A model generated the notes under the pieces. The model saw only the letters and a list, made by a program, of their open reading frames with translations, did no database searches and was not told the DNA's origin. A DNA stretch of 15,560 bases, taken from the NCBI GenBank assembly GCA_021736745.1, contig JAIPFG010000035.1:1-15560 (forward strand), given 5' to 3'. The position numbers and the translations under genes were made by a program. Below are positions 7,474-15,559 of the stretch, in pieces. The DNA comes from Pseudomonadales bacterium (GTDB lineage: Bacteria > Pseudomonadota > Gammaproteobacteria > Pseudomonadales > IMCC2047). The stretch's first letter is position 1. The number at the start of each line of letters is the position of its first letter.

Positions 7474-7613
7474 ATTGCTCTACCATCTCTTATAAGGACA
7501 TCGATCCTGTCTGCGAGAGAAATCAGTGAGCTGTGTAAAATGGATACGCATTCAAAGGATACATCACTAAAGAGGGCCCATCCTATCACTATGTAAAGGC
7601 AGATTATTTGCAG

Positions 7614-7645
7614 ATATTACTAATGCAAATTTGCATTAGTAATAT
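7614..7645. promoter_or_regulatory. Perfect 32-bp palindrome, candidate operator
   Basis: The half-site ATATTACTAATGCAAA (7614-7629) is followed at once by its exact reverse complement (7630-7645), with no spacer and no mismatch. It lies 206 bp before the GTG start of the YCF48-like gene and downstream of the terminator, so it is in the only regulatory DNA available to the four-gene operon. A zero-loop palindrome with no T-run is not a terminator. A site for a dimeric or tetrameric regulator is the simplest reading. A replication or recombination site, or the scar of an inverted duplication, are alternatives. Confidence 0.55.
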
Positions 7646-7850
7646 TCAAAATTAATTCATTATACGAATATGAAATCGTTATATACTGCTGCTCAGTTTA
7701 TCTAAATAAATGTTGTAGCTTGGAAAACTAAATTATCGTTATCAATACATAAAATTAACGCGGATCCAAATAATAAGTCTGCATTCCTCCAGTTGGTTGG
7801 GTTTTTCATGTGTAGAAACTCAAGATATCATTTTTGTGGAGAGATTTGGT
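7646..7850 (+). promoter_or_regulatory. Probable promoter/leader region of the envelope operon
   Basis: AT-rich leader between the palindrome and the first gene of the operon. Several TATA-like hexamers occur (TTATATACT near 7680, TTATCAATAC near 7740), but none has a well-spaced -35 box that I would defend. A promoter is required here because a terminator lies upstream. Its exact position is not visible. Confidence 0.3.
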
Positions 7851-8903
7851 GTGAAAAAAGAAAGGGTTGTGCTGCTGTGTGTGATAATTTTAGCTGCATC
7901 TTTCGGTCAAGCAGCTTCCCGTGCGAGTAAGGAGCGCCTATGGCCTGACAACCTCTTCGGTGTAGATTTCGTTTCTCCTTCTGTTGGCTACGTGTCCGGA
8001 TATGCTGGTAGCCTGCTCCGTACACGCGATGGAGGCCAGACTTGGGAGTGGTCGCAGGTTGGGGTGGACGAACTGCTTCGCCGTGTCGTTTTCGTCAATG
8101 AGACGCAAGGCTGGGTGGTTGGGCATCGTGGAACAATTTTACATACTGATAACGGCGGCAATTCGTGGCACGTCCAACATCGGGTTCCAGGTATTTATCT
8201 TCGTGACATAGCATTCGCCGACAGTAAGCACGGTTGGGCAGTAGGGCATGAAGCGACAATTCTCCACACCGATGACGGTGGTATGACTTGGCACCCCCAA
8301 TCCTTGATCGGCTATAAGGGTCGCGACCTACCACGCTTGCATGGAGTAACCGCTATAAACGCACAGCGTGCCGTTTTGGTGGGCGAGTTTGGCGTGGTTG
8401 CGATAACAAATAACGGCGGTGCGACATGGTTCGTGCAAAAGACAGGGACCAATAAGACGCTGCTTGATGTGTCGGATAGTGATGACGATGCCTTCGTCGC
8501 TGCAGGCGTGGATGGAGTTCTGCTCTCTATCGATATCAAGCCGGAGGTCGAAAAATCGAACAGTGACAATCCCGTAGTTATAACTGCAATCATCGAATCA
8601 CATACAGTTGAACCTTTCTTCGCAATAACGAGATGGGGAAAGGGGCGCACCCTGGTAGCGGGTCGGTCAGTCGTTGCGTTGATCGATAATGGAGAAGTAA
8701 CCCATCTTGCTCCCGACTCTAGCATTCAGCTTCCTTTTGCGTGGTATGGCGGTGTGGACGTGGATGGGGAAGATCGTTTTTGGCTAGTCGGTGTTAGAGG
8801 GGCGATAGCTTCGGGATCGCTGAGTGAGGGTGGTTTTTCTAGAGCGGGTGGTCTGGGAGTTTCGGACAACGTGATTATTGCTCCGAAGGAGGTGCTCCAA
8901 TGA
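7851..8903 (+). CDS. YCF48/BNR-like beta-propeller, exported
   Basis: A periplasmic propeller of the YCF48 (photosystem II assembly factor-like, BNR/Asp-box) family. No photosystem is implied: this fold is widespread in proteobacteria. The GTG at 7851 is chosen because GGAG lies 9 nt upstream and it gives a clean signal peptide (KKER, then VVLLCVIILAASFGQA, cleavage near residue 21). Longer starts would bury that signal. There is no lipobox Cys, so it is likely soluble. Four clear repeats follow with Asp-box turns at DGGQTW (60-65), DNGGNSW (100-106), DDGGMTW (141-147) and NNGGATW (187-193), each after a G(W/Y)xxG strand such as GWVVGHRGTILHT. A weaker fifth and sixth blade bring it to 350 aa. 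Its stop overlaps the RND gene start (ATGA), so the two are translationally coupled. Its role as an adaptor or assembly factor for the pump is inference. Confidence 0.85.
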   Translation: MKKERVVLLCVIILAASFGQAASRASKERLWPDNLFGVDFVSPSVGYVSGYAGSLLRTRDGGQTWEWSQVGVDELLRRVVFVNETQGWVVGHRGTILHTDNGGNSWHVQHRVPGIYLRDIAFADSKHGWAVGHEATILHTDDGGMTWHPQSLIGYKGRDLPRLHGVTAINAQRAVLVGEFGVVAITNNGGATWFVQKTGTNKTLLDVSDSDDDAFVAAGVDGVLLSIDIKPEVEKSNSDNPVVITAIIESHTVEPFFAITRWGKGRTLVAGRSVVALIDNGEVTHLAPDSSIQLPFAWYGGVDVDGEDRFWLVGVRGAIASGSLSEGGFSRAGGLGVSDNVIIAPKEVLQ

Positions 8904-11317
8904 ATCATACGATCGCAGCATTTATAACGCGTCGACCACTTATCGTATTCATCGCCATGTTAGGTTTGACTGCTATATTGGCCTATCAAGCCGTTACCAA
9001 GTTGTCCTTCAACGTCGTTCTAGAGGAGATGATGCCGGCTGATGCGAAAAACATTGAACTCGTGCAGAGATTCGTAGCGCAGTTCGGTGGTGCAAATACC
9101 ACTCTGATAGAAATTAAGACAACGGAAGATTCGATTTACTCTCAGCCTTTCCTCGAAAAATACAAACGGATTGCTGACGAGGTCTACTACCACCCAGATA
9201 GCATCCGTCATCTCAATCAAAGCCTCGCACTACGTAAAACAAAAGCGGTCTCTGGAGGTGGTGGGCGTGTGGAGATCAATGCCATCATGTGGCCAGATTT
9301 ACCGGAAACGGCAGAAGAATTGGCTGCGTTTCGCCGCGAGGTGAACAACCAGTACCGTGGTTTCCTCGTTTCCGATGACGAACGCTCGGCTATGATTATC
9401 GCTGATTTCAATGACACAGCCGATTTCGAAGAACTGCTGCAATTCTTCGACACACTTCGTGGGGCTGAGGAGAACGCTACCACATCAATCAATGTCGTCG
9501 GACGTCCTATTCTGCTGGGCTATATCTATAAATCTCTGCAAAAAATGTACCTAATACTGCTTGTATCCATTTTGATCGTGGCTGTTGTGCTGTACGCGTA
9601 TTTCAAGACCTGGTTTGGGGTGTTCGTGCCCATCTTCACTGCAAGTGTGGCAACGGTATGGGGTCTTGGTGCGATGGCCTTCACTGGTTATAATCTAGAC
9701 CCACTGCTCATCCTTCTACCAGCCTTCATTTTTGCGATTGTGCTCTCACACGGAGTCCAGTTTACCTCGCGGTTGCTTGAGAATCTTGAGCGAAATGAGG
9801 GTGGTTTGCGTAATTGTGCCGTCGTCACTTTCGGCGTAATCCTCATTCCAAGTAGTGCAGCTATCATCACCGATGCCGCAGGCTTCGGTGTGCTAGGCCT
9901 TGCTAAAATCCCAAGTATCCAATCGTTGGCGGTCATCTGTAGTATTTGGCTTCTTTCGATCGCACCGGCGCTTCTCTTTTCCACTTCCTTATTATGTTTG
10001 TTACCAAAACCTAGTTCGCACAGCAGAGGATCGCCGCTTGTCGAAAAAATTTGGGGGGGGGTGATTGAGCTAGATGATCACAAGTATCTTGTAGTTGGTA
10101 TTACGACAGTCGCGTTGATATGGGGTGCACTTTACTCGACTAATCTGGAGATTGGAGACACCAAAGGAAGTGCAATTCTGTGGCCGGATTCTCGTTATAA
10201 CTACGATGTGGAGTCTATCAATACTCGATTTTCACGGCTCGGTACAGATGTTCTGCAAGTCTACATAGAAGGTGATGAAAACACCATGCTCGACCCAAGC
10301 GTCTATCACACCATTGAGGCGCTCGACAGATACATTTATGAGCACGTAAGCGAAGCACGACAAGCACAGAGCCTCGTGTCCGTTATAAAACTAATCAATT
10401 CTGTGCTTTATGAGGGAGATCCATCTTATGAGATGATCCCAGATACCACCGAAGCGATTGGATTCAACATTTACTTGTTCCGTTCACGCGGAGAACCAGG
10501 TGATTTCGCCGCATACACAAATAACACCTGGGAAATCGGAAACGTTTCCATATATGTTGAAGACCACAGCTCACAGACGATCGGTGCGCTTACAAGTGCT
10601 CTTGATGAATTCTTCGAGGAACAGGGCGAAAATCAGTCTGAAGCTGCATTTCTATACAGCGGTGGACAGATAGGAATTGTACAGGCGCTGAATGACGAGA
10701 TCCGCCAGAGTAATATGAAGGCCATGATGGCAATCGTCATCGTGATCTCTCTATGCATACTATTATATTACAGATCGTTTTTCACAAGTCTCATTCTGCT
10801 GTTCAGTCTCGCGACCGCCAACTTTGTTACATATGCATTTATGACCTGGAAGGGTGTTGGTTTGAATGTGAGTACCTTACCCTTGGCGGCTCTGGGTGTT
10901 GGCTTAGGTGTTGACTACGGTATCTACATGGTGGACCGCATCAAAGAGGAGTACAGCAAGTGCGGCGAAGTCGTAGAGTCGATCCATAACGCAATGCGCT
11001 CTGCAGGGAATGCCATTTTTGTTACGGCGGTGACGATGACCGCTCCTTTATTGCCATGGGTATTCGTTTCACCTCTGCGATTCCAGTCTGAGATGGGAAT
11101 GCTCCTTGGGCTAGTTTTATTAATGAACATGTTGGGTTCACTTTTGTTCGTGCCTGCGGCTTTAGCTATCGTACGGCCACGCGCTATCTTTCGACCTAGG
11201 GCGTGTGATACGTCAACATCAGAGATCGAGGGTGGGAAACATCACCGAAACCAGGAATCAGCATTAACGCGAGTATTCCTGGGCGATGATCCAACACCTA
11301 GGGGCTTAAATCAGTAG
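8900..11317 (+). CDS. RND/MMPL-family transporter
   Basis: Proton-driven inner-membrane exporter of the RND superfamily. The 805 residues show the duplicated layout: TM1 (13-31), a large periplasmic loop (32-212), five TMs (about 215-366), then TM7 (396-414), a second periplasmic loop (415-605) and five TMs (about 606-757), with a polar tail. The second half has the proton-relay Asp in GVGLGVDYGIYMVD (D672). The matching TM4 position in the first half reads FAIVLSHGVQF and has no acid, so the relay is one-sided. At 805 aa it is shorter than AcrB-type pumps (about 1,050) and closer to HpnN/MMPL-like lipid exporters. Excellent RBS (AAGGAGG, 8886-8892), ATGA overlap with the propeller gene. A G9 run at 10053-10061 sits in frame at residues 385-388. 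No membrane-fusion or TolC gene is nearby. Substrate unknown; lipid-like is inference. Confidence 0.9.
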   Translation: MNHTIAAFITRRPLIVFIAMLGLTAILAYQAVTKLSFNVVLEEMMPADAKNIELVQRFVAQFGGANTTLIEIKTTEDSIYSQPFLEKYKRIADEVYYHPDSIRHLNQSLALRKTKAVSGGGGRVEINAIMWPDLPETAEELAAFRREVNNQYRGFLVSDDERSAMIIADFNDTADFEELLQFFDTLRGAEENATTSINVVGRPILLGYIYKSLQKMYLILLVSILIVAVVLYAYFKTWFGVFVPIFTASVATVWGLGAMAFTGYNLDPLLILLPAFIFAIVLSHGVQFTSRLLENLERNEGGLRNCAVVTFGVILIPSSAAIITDAAGFGVLGLAKIPSIQSLAVICSIWLLSIAPALLFSTSLLCLLPKPSSHSRGSPLVEKIWGGVIELDDHKYLVVGITTVALIWGALYSTNLEIGDTKGSAILWPDSRYNYDVESINTRFSRLGTDVLQVYIEGDENTMLDPSVYHTIEALDRYIYEHVSEARQAQSLVSVIKLINSVLYEGDPSYEMIPDTTEAIGFNIYLFRSRGEPGDFAAYTNNTWEIGNVSIYVEDHSSQTIGALTSALDEFFEEQGENQSEAAFLYSGGQIGIVQALNDEIRQSNMKAMMAIVIVISLCILLYYRSFFTSLILLFSLATANFVTYAFMTWKGVGLNVSTLPLAALGVGLGVDYGIYMVDRIKEEYSKCGEVVESIHNAMRSAGNAIFVTAVTMTAPLLPWVFVSPLRFQSEMGMLLGLVLLMNMLGSLLFVPAALAIVRPRAIFRPRACDTSTSEIEGGKHHRNQESALTRVFLGDDPTPRGLNQ
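10053..10061 (+). repeat. G9 homopolymer inside the RND gene
   Basis: Nine consecutive G, preceded by A6TTT, in the codons for Ile-Trp-Gly-Gly-Val. The frame is intact here. Tracts of this length are prone to polymerase slippage, and to sequencing length errors. Confidence 0.8.
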
Positions 11318-11397
11318 TGGCAAATATATATGTCAGTTTTCGCGCTGGGTTAAACAACAAATATAAACACAATAAAATAGACAAAGGAGTAATGTTG

Positions 11398-13329
11398 ATG
11401 AAAAATCGCCGGATTCTACTCGGATTGGTTATCATTGTTATGACGTATGATGTCAGTGCAGCTTCTGATATCAACACTTTTTCTGGCTGGAAAGGGGAAA
11501 ACTGGTCTCTACACGGCCGTCTCAAGCAAGGAGTAAGTGTGCTTTACGACTTGCCTGACAATGATAATGTTCTAGGCCCTAGTAACACTACAGCCGAACT
11601 AAAATTTTCTTATAGACCGAATAATAGTTGGACTTTTATTACCAACGCTTGGTATCGGGCCGATTTATCACCGTCACTTGGCGATGACTTTGATACCGGT
11701 CAGGGTCTTCAGGATCCTACCTCTGCTGGTTTTAATGGCCGCTTACCGTATCGTCTTAATGAGCACTCATGTCTCGGAACGATTGGGGATCCGTTTTGTG
11801 CCGACTTGGACCAGATTAGGCGCTTCGACGATCTAGACGAAGTTTTACGGGAACTTTCGATCAAATACAGGGACCCGAAAAGTCGGTATACAATAAAAGC
11901 AGGTAAATTCCAGCGCGGTTGGGGACAGTCCGATGGGTTGCGCTTACTTGATATTTTGCATGCTCAGGACCTTCGTGAAAGATTTGCATTTAGAGATTCC
12001 GACGAACTTCGAATTCCAGCTTGGATGGTGTCGGCGGACCTGAACTTTGAAAGGATGGGGATTGCTGCGCCATTCAAGGCGCTGGGTATGAGGCGGCCGA
12101 CCCTAGAATTCAATTTTGTACCAGAGGTTCATCATTCTCAGTTTATCATAAATAATCCGACGCCAAGTAGCCTTACAGCTGGTGGTGCGTTTGGTCTTCC
12201 TTTTCCAGCGCTAAAAGATCCGGTATCTGGCTACGGTTTAGTCGGTATTGGTGCAAATCTTCAAGAAAAAACACCAGATGACTTTGGTTTCCGCGATGCT
12301 GAGTTCTCAATGCGGCTTAGATTCGACGCACTCGGTGGTGAGTTTACGCTTAACGGTTTCTATGGCATGCAGGATCTTCCGCTCGTAGAGTTCACCGGAG
12401 CCAATGTAGTGGCAGGTAGCGCACTTAACAATGAATCACTGGCTGCAGCCGTCGTACCGCTCGACTTAGCAAATGCGATTGGAGCCATTCACGCACCAGG
12501 TGGATATCTAGGATGGTTGCGCAGTGTTGCTTCAGGAAACCCGATACCATTTCCATTGTCCGATGGAGGGATTGCGCCGCTGGCAGCATTAAGCGGAGGT
12601 GAATTGCCGAATTGTATCGATCCAGTTTTTGGAGCAAGCACACCAGCGGATCTTCCGTGTTCGGTAAATGCCAATTTCAATCTGGATTACGATCACCGTC
12701 AAAAAGTTATAGGTTTCAGCTTCGCGCGTGACATGGTTGAGTTAGAAATCGGACGAAAGTTGGTCACGCCGACATTGCGTCTGGAGGTTGCATACGAACT
12801 TGATAAACCCTTTAATCGCTCAGTAGCGGCCGATCCATTCGTGCCTGGAGCTACTGTTTCGGGATCCAACTCGTTAGTGATTGGTCCTTCTGCGGCTTAT
12901 ACCGATAGTGATGTATTGTCGACTATGATTGGGTTTGATTATGCGTTATGGGTTCCCGGCTGGGATTTGCAAAAAAAATCCATATTTACCAGCTTCCAGT
13001 TTTTCAATATCCATACATTTGATGCTGACGAGGGTTTGTTGCAACAAGCACCGTACGGCTTTGAAACTGTAGCAAAGAACCAGCAATATGCCACATTCTT
13101 GTGGAATATGCCTGTCATTAATGAGCGGCTTATTTTTGAAGGACTTTTTATTCGTGACTTTGATAATAGCGGAACATTCTATCGACAGCGGATCGATTTC
13201 CAATTTTTTGGGAATAATTTTCGACCGCGTCTAGAATGGATGACTTTCTCAGGCGAAGGCCAGAATGCCCCGATTGGCATTCTTGATCACTCCGATTTAA
13301 TCGAATTCTCGCTTACCTATCAATTCTGA
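11398..13329 (+). CDS. DUF1302 family outer-membrane beta-barrel protein
   Basis: Predicted outer-membrane protein of the DUF1302 family. ATG 11398 follows GGAG (11386-11389) with 8-nt spacing and starts a signal peptide (MKNRRILLGLVIIVMTYDVSA, cleavage near AS). An ATG at 11392 is too close to the RBS, and the GTG at 11317 would bury the signal. The mature part opens with FSGWKGENWSLHGRLKQGVS, as in the family, and is rich in alternating aromatic/polar strands and Asn/Gly turns. The last residues LIEFSLTYQF end in Phe, the BAM-recognition signature. Two Cys pairs (C..GDPFC, and C..PC near 410-435) may form loop disulfides. Size (643 aa) fits the family. About 80 nt separates it from the RND stop. 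It probably forms the outer-membrane part of the same export system; that is inference from context. Confidence 0.85.
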   Translation: MKNRRILLGLVIIVMTYDVSAASDINTFSGWKGENWSLHGRLKQGVSVLYDLPDNDNVLGPSNTTAELKFSYRPNNSWTFITNAWYRADLSPSLGDDFDTGQGLQDPTSAGFNGRLPYRLNEHSCLGTIGDPFCADLDQIRRFDDLDEVLRELSIKYRDPKSRYTIKAGKFQRGWGQSDGLRLLDILHAQDLRERFAFRDSDELRIPAWMVSADLNFERMGIAAPFKALGMRRPTLEFNFVPEVHHSQFIINNPTPSSLTAGGAFGLPFPALKDPVSGYGLVGIGANLQEKTPDDFGFRDAEFSMRLRFDALGGEFTLNGFYGMQDLPLVEFTGANVVAGSALNNESLAAAVVPLDLANAIGAIHAPGGYLGWLRSVASGNPIPFPLSDGGIAPLAALSGGELPNCIDPVFGASTPADLPCSVNANFNLDYDHRQKVIGFSFARDMVELEIGRKLVTPTLRLEVAYELDKPFNRSVAADPFVPGATVSGSNSLVIGPSAAYTDSDVLSTMIGFDYALWVPGWDLQKKSIFTSFQFFNIHTFDADEGLLQQAPYGFETVAKNQQYATFLWNMPVINERLIFEGLFIRDFDNSGTFYRQRIDFQFFGNNFRPRLEWMTFSGEGQNAPIGILDHSDLIEFSLTYQF

Positions 13330-13363
13330 CGTGCAGCACACAAGCAAACATGAGGCTAATGCT

Positions 13364-14782
13364 ATGAAACGAATAAACATGATTATTGCAATACTCTGTA
13401 TTGCATTCAGTACCGTAGTGAGCGCAGAAACAAACGATGCGCTTGATGCATGGAAATCCTATGCCGCTAAGACAGGAAATCCTGACCATGCTAAATGGGT
13501 AGATGAAATCTCAAAACCTGAGGCTATTGCCTTGGCAAAGGCTTGGAAAGAGTTGCGCGGATACGATGCGCAAGACCTCGTGCAGGCGGAGAAATTGCCA
13601 GCGGAACTCAAACCAGGCCTTGTTATTACCAAGGACAATGCAGGTGACTTTCCTTGGCTTAAGGATTACCTGCCCAAAACAACCTATGCGTCACTCACGA
13701 GTAATGATTGGGGGACTATTGGAAAAATTACGATAGTACCAACAAACACATACTATATGACTCAGGCGGCGCTTGATTCCACGAAAAAGCTTCTTGAAAA
13801 AAATATAGTTCCAACAATTAACGAAAAAGGTGAACTGCTGAATCCAGATGGTAGTTTCTTCCTACTCAACGATGCCACCGCCAGGGCGGTTCCATTTATA
13901 CACCCCAAAAATGGGATGGAGCTCAATTGGAGCTACGTATCACATGGTATAAGTAACGAATCGGAGTTTTTCAAACCTATACGCATTGGGGGGTGTGGTG
14001 GAGGAGCCAATGCAAAACTCGACCGTTACTATGAGGGGCATCTTTGGTGGCAGAAATTCCATGGCCGTAGACTGGTAGAACCAATGGGTGATGTTCCGGG
14101 GAAAGATGAACTTGTCGAGGGTGGTTCGATCTTTTTCACAGAGCCATTTGATATCCGTGGTCTCGCGGGCGTTCGCCAGCGTTATGCCAGCGCCGACAAA
14201 GCTGATGATTTTCGTGTTTTCATCCCGAGTCTAAGGCGTACACGTATTATGACCGGGTCGGACGCTCAAGACCCAATTGCCGCTGGGGTTGAGCTGATAT
14301 GGGACGACTGGCGAGCATATTGGAATAAAACGAACCCGGATAATTTTGAGTACAATCTAACGGGTGAGGGCTTCATACTTGCGTTACCAGAGGTGGGATA
14401 CGTATATGATGCATACGAAATGAATGATGAACGGTGTGCACTGAAATCTATCGAAGTGGAACTTCGCCCTGTATGGAAACTTGAAATCATCGACAAGACT
14501 GGTAAATATATCTACAAGACGCGGACTACCTGGGTCGATAAAGAGAACTATTATATGCAGTATCACATAACAACTGACCAGCGCGACAACGTGATGCGGA
14601 TTTGGGATGACAGCCGCGCTTTTCGCCCCACGACCGGGGAAGCACAGTGGCGTTTTGTTTTAGTATCAAACTACCTCAGTGAGCGTTTCAATTTTCTGGA
14701 GATGGAATCGGTCTGGGAGAATCGAGAGCAGCTCATCAATGATGAGAAATTTGATGTAGATCAATTACGAGATTACCGGTAA
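13364..14782 (+). CDS. DUF1329 family periplasmic protein
   Basis: Predicted periplasmic protein of the DUF1329 family, often annotated as related to LolA/LolB-type lipoprotein-sorting proteins. ATG 13364 follows GAGG (13352-13355) and starts a signal peptide (MKRINMIIAILCIAFSTVVSA, cleavage near AET); a GTG at 13331 is an unlikely alternative that would displace it. There is no lipobox Cys. Family hallmarks: FDIRGLAGVRQRY followed by DDFRVFIPSLRRTRIMTGSDAQDP, the stretch with the conserved pair of Arg after Pro-Ser, and a C-terminal set of amphipathic strands (VWKLEIIDKTG.YIYKTRTTWVD). The N-terminal ALDAWKSYAAKTGNPDHAKW region is less typical. It has 472 aa, begins 34 nt after the DUF1302 stop, and ends the operon. 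DUF1302 and DUF1329 genes are commonly paired. A lipid-carrying role is inferred from the fold, not shown. Confidence 0.85.
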   Translation: MKRINMIIAILCIAFSTVVSAETNDALDAWKSYAAKTGNPDHAKWVDEISKPEAIALAKAWKELRGYDAQDLVQAEKLPAELKPGLVITKDNAGDFPWLKDYLPKTTYASLTSNDWGTIGKITIVPTNTYYMTQAALDSTKKLLEKNIVPTINEKGELLNPDGSFFLLNDATARAVPFIHPKNGMELNWSYVSHGISNESEFFKPIRIGGCGGGANAKLDRYYEGHLWWQKFHGRRLVEPMGDVPGKDELVEGGSIFFTEPFDIRGLAGVRQRYASADKADDFRVFIPSLRRTRIMTGSDAQDPIAAGVELIWDDWRAYWNKTNPDNFEYNLTGEGFILALPEVGYVYDAYEMNDERCALKSIEVELRPVWKLEIIDKTGKYIYKTRTTWVDKENYYMQYHITTDQRDNVMRIWDDSRAFRPTTGEAQWRFVLVSNYLSERFNFLEMESVWENREQLINDEKFDVDQLRDYR

Positions 14783-14854
14783 CGACAAGAACGGGATATC
14801 TTAGTGGATCGGGCGACCCGAAATCCAAGTGGGGTATGATCAAGATTCCAGAAA

Positions 14855-15395
14855 TGGACCCCAAAATTAGGACAGGCTGTTAAGTGTATTTTCTGTTAAT
14901 TTTACTACTCGACAAGAGGAACAGGAAATGCGAAAAAACGACGTAACCACCCCCCGGCGTTCAAGACCAAAATCGCCTTGAACGCCTTAAAGGAAGATAA
15001 AACATTGGCGTAGCTCAGTGCTAAGCCTGATGTGCACGTTAATCAGATACAAGCCTGGCGCATGCAGTTGCTGGAGAATGTGGCCGTTTTCTTTGGCGGA
15101 GAGGAGGGTAAGCAAGCCTCGGAGGCCGATGTCAAGGAACTCCAAGCCAAGATCGGTCAGCTGACCATGGGAATAAATTTTTAGCCAAAGTGTTCGGTCA
15201 TTAGGACGGACCGAGCGCAAGGTGAAGATCGGCAAACGGCATCTGTTACCGGTAACCCGACGGTGTCGGTTGTTAGCGGTTTACCATGCCAATGTCCATA
15301 CCGCCCTGTAAGCGTTCGGAATCTTATGTGGTTATTGGGTGAGCTGCATCTGAAGCATTCCTTCATGGACTTCATGGACTCACGCAGCATGATAA
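14855..15395 (+). mobile_element. Truncated, decayed IS3-family insertion sequence
   Basis: Begins with TGGACCCCAAAATTAGGACAG (14855-14874, written here without its last base run), the IS3-family style of left terminal repeat, 72 bp after the DUF1329 stop. Then come an orfA remnant and a short orfB start, and the similarity fades near 15395. No right terminal repeat and no target duplication were found, so the right side is lost. A perfect 9-bp tandem duplication (TTCATGGAC, 15362-15370 and 15371-15379) lies in the orfB part. The element is in the same orientation as the operon. Confidence 0.75.
14928..15395 (+). pseudogene. IS3-type transposase orfA/orfB remnant
   Basis: OrfA: from the ATG at 14928 (RBS GAGGAAC upstream), the family sequence MRKKRRN needs one more A in the A6 run at 14933-14938, so a 1-bp deletion shifts the frame at once. 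The shifted frame reads RRNHPPAFKTKIALNALK then EDKTLA, a TAG at 15011 where the family has Glu, then VHVNQIQAWRMQLLE, EADVKELQAKIGQL. A second 1-bp loss near 15180 precedes NFLAKVFGH and another TAG (15202-15204). OrfB: RKVKIGKRHLLPVTRRCRLL at 15216 onward ends in a TAA, and in another frame ELHLKHSF (about 15341-15364) matches the family's IDELHLxxPF. The catalytic DDE core is absent. Non-functional beyond doubt; family assignment is confident from the helix-turn-helix and leucine-zipper segments. Confidence 0.78.
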
Positions 15396-15559
15396 ATCAC
15401 ATACTCTGATGATGATTTAGCTAGCAGAATCAACAAGGCGTAAACTAACCTAACCTTTAGCGGGATATCACGAAGTGCTTGCATGATGCTTTCGATAGTT
15501 AAAAAGTTAGTTTTGTCTGTCTCAATTTCGTATCGGTTAAGAATGTAAATTCTTTCATT
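15380..15559 (-). CDS. Possible C-terminal end of an unknown gene, partial
   Basis: A frame open from the right window edge to a TGA at 15380-15382 (minus strand) encodes 59 residues, including ETDKTNFLTIESIMQALR and DIPLKVRLVYALLILLAK. No start is visible because the frame enters from outside. I recognise no family. Its last codons overlap the fading end of the IS3 remnant, so a real gene here may have been truncated by the insertion, or the frame may be chance. Nothing else is visible in 15396-15560. Confidence 0.2.
   Translation of the reverse strand, partial: NERIYILNRYEIETDKTNFLTIESIMQALRDIPLKVRLVYALLILLAKSSSEYVIYHAA

Noticed and set aside
14805..14825. Hairpin (GGATCGGG with CCCGAAATCC, bulged) as operon terminator
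   Set aside because: No T-tract follows; the stem is short and bulged.
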